23,977 nucleotides of DNA from a virus. Positions 23,446 to 23,977 of this stretch are shown here, piece by piece (the first letter of the stretch is position 1; the number at the start of each line of letters is the position of its first letter). A program made the translations under genes and the position numbers. The DNA lies in the IMG/VR virus record IMGVR_UViG_3300017731_000054, positions 1-23,977 of that record. The stretch is one strand, 5' to 3'. The notes under the pieces were generated by a model. That model was not told the DNA's origin. It was given only the letters and a program-made list of their open reading frames with translations, and did no database searches.

Positions 23446-23474
23446 ATTTTATCAAAATATGAACGTAAAGTCAA
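23446..23474 (-). promoter_or_regulatory. Sigma70-type promoter P2 for the accessory operon
   Basis: The minus strand has TTGACT (23474-23469), 17 bases, then TAAAAT (23451-23446), with an extended -10 TGA just before it. Transcription should start near 23439 and read the holin-like, barrel, iscU and following genes. The surrounding sequence matches P1 at about 28 of 39 positions, including TTCTTGACTTT and AATACA. The promoter lies in the 88-base gap after the cyclase gene. Confidence 0.85.
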
Positions 23475-23491
23475 GAATTATTTTTTTAATG

Positions 23492-23977
23492 TTATGTTTT
23501 TTGTAATTTTCTAGTTCCGCCTTTGAATATTGGGGCAAAGATCTCTACAGGCTCGTCTTTACCTTTTACTTTGATTGTATCAAGTTTTGTATATTTAGTA
23601 GTGCATCCATGTTCTTGTAAGTGCTTTAGTGTAAAGTCGGAAAATAATATAGGAGTATCATAAGTTCTAGTTTGTACTTCCAGTCTTGCCCCTAAATTTA
23701 CTGCATCGCCTACTACACTATAATCGAAACGAGACTCACTTCCCATATTTCCAACTATGCAAGGTCCTGTATTAATTCCTGTTCCTATTACGACAGGGGG
23801 TAAGTCTAGTCCATTCTCTTTTAATTCTTTATTTAATTGTTCGGTAAGTAGTTCTATTTCCATAGCTGATTTAAGTGCCATTTCTGCATGTTTTTCACAG
23901 GGCAGAGGTGCATTCCAAAATGCCATGATACAATCTCCCATATATTTGTCGATTGTACCACCATTTGCGAGTATAAC
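23492..23977 (-). CDS. Class III nucleotide cyclase catalytic domain (5' partial)
   Basis: The frame is open to the right edge; 161 C-terminal residues are visible. GGTIDKYMGDCIMAFWNAPL contains the second metal-binding Asp of class III adenylate/guanylate cyclases (GD followed by I-M-A-F). GTGINTGPCIVGNMGSE and FDYSVVGDAVNLGARLE follow, the latter with the catalytic Asn and, four residues on, Arg. The remaining C-terminal region (YDTPILFSDFTLKHL to KGKDEPVEIFAPI) is also typical. The first metal Asp and any sensor domain (CHASE2-type is common in this subgroup) lie beyond the window. Cys replaces the usual Ala in GDAIMAF. Substrate, ATP or GTP, cannot be decided from this part. The ATG at 23941 is internal, not the true start. 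The same strand and tight join to phage genes argue for a phage gene. Confidence 0.9.
   Translation of the reverse strand, partial: VILANGGTIDKYMGDCIMAFWNAPLPCEKHAEMALKSAMEIELLTEQLNKELKENGLDLPPVVIGTGINTGPCIVGNMGSESRFDYSVVGDAVNLGARLEVQTRTYDTPILFSDFTLKHLQEHGCTTKYTKLDTIKVKGKDEPVEIFAPIFKGGTRKLQKT

Noticed and set aside
22138-23977. Reading the right end as bacterial chromosome because of iscU, the barrel and the cyclase
   Set aside because: The genes share strand, tight spacing, composition and promoter type with the phage genes, and no host housekeeping neighbours or attachment site are visible. The far right edge remains unproven.
1-23977. tRNA genes, CRISPR arrays, insertion sequences or integrase
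   Set aside because: I saw no cloverleaf-like segments, regularly spaced repeats, transposase or recombinase motifs on either strand.

Overview
This window is a contiguous piece of an AT-rich, tailed, double-stranded DNA phage genome with a lambda/HK97-type virion plan (long non-contractile tail, siphovirus morphology). Every supported gene lies on the minus strand, so transcription runs from right (position 23977) to left (position 1). Genes are packed with 1-20 base overlaps or very short gaps. There are no tRNAs, CRISPR arrays, insertion sequences, integrase or repressor. The host is very probably a Gram-negative proteobacterium, probably aquatic: the phage carries an IscU of proteobacterial type and an outer-membrane beta-barrel of the proteobacterial Gcw_chp type. 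This host call is inference.

Layout in the direction of transcription. (1) 23977-21803, accessory module: the C-terminal part of a class III nucleotide cyclase, a strong sigma70-type promoter, a small protein with one membrane segment (holin/XhlA-like), a signal-peptide outer-membrane protein, a complete Fe-S scaffold IscU, and two very small proteins, one with a textbook EF-hand loop. (2) 21802-20285: a small beta-rich, possibly virion, protein followed by five consecutive, extremely Lys/Arg-rich proteins (50, 35, 61, 98 and 101 residues; about 38-41% K+R). The 35-residue one has an AT-hook. A 75-residue unknown follows. (3) 20284-15025, DNA packaging and head: large terminase, a second near-consensus promoter, HNH nuclease, portal, a small HNH-repeat-like protein, and a prohead protease-scaffold-capsid fusion with an internal ribosome-binding site. 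(4) 14927-11062: head-tail connector, a large basic neck protein, tail terminator, and tail tube protein followed by a strong rho-independent terminator. (5) 10996-1, tail: G and G-T tail assembly chaperones joined by a -1 frameshift at a canonical slippery heptamer, tape measure, and tail-tip proteins M, L, K, I and J in lambda order, with J running off the left edge.

The head and tail genes form a coherent assembly line. Expression is tuned at several points visible in the sequence: two related promoters, a terminator after the tail tube gene, a hairpin after the capsid gene, a frameshift, and an in-frame internal start that would release a scaffold-capsid precursor from the protease fusion.

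The least ordinary parts are the five-gene basic-protein cluster (a possible genome-condensing set), the phage IscU in the same genome as a gpL that retains the four cysteines of the Fe-S tail-tip protein, the phage nucleotide cyclase, and the phage outer-membrane barrel.
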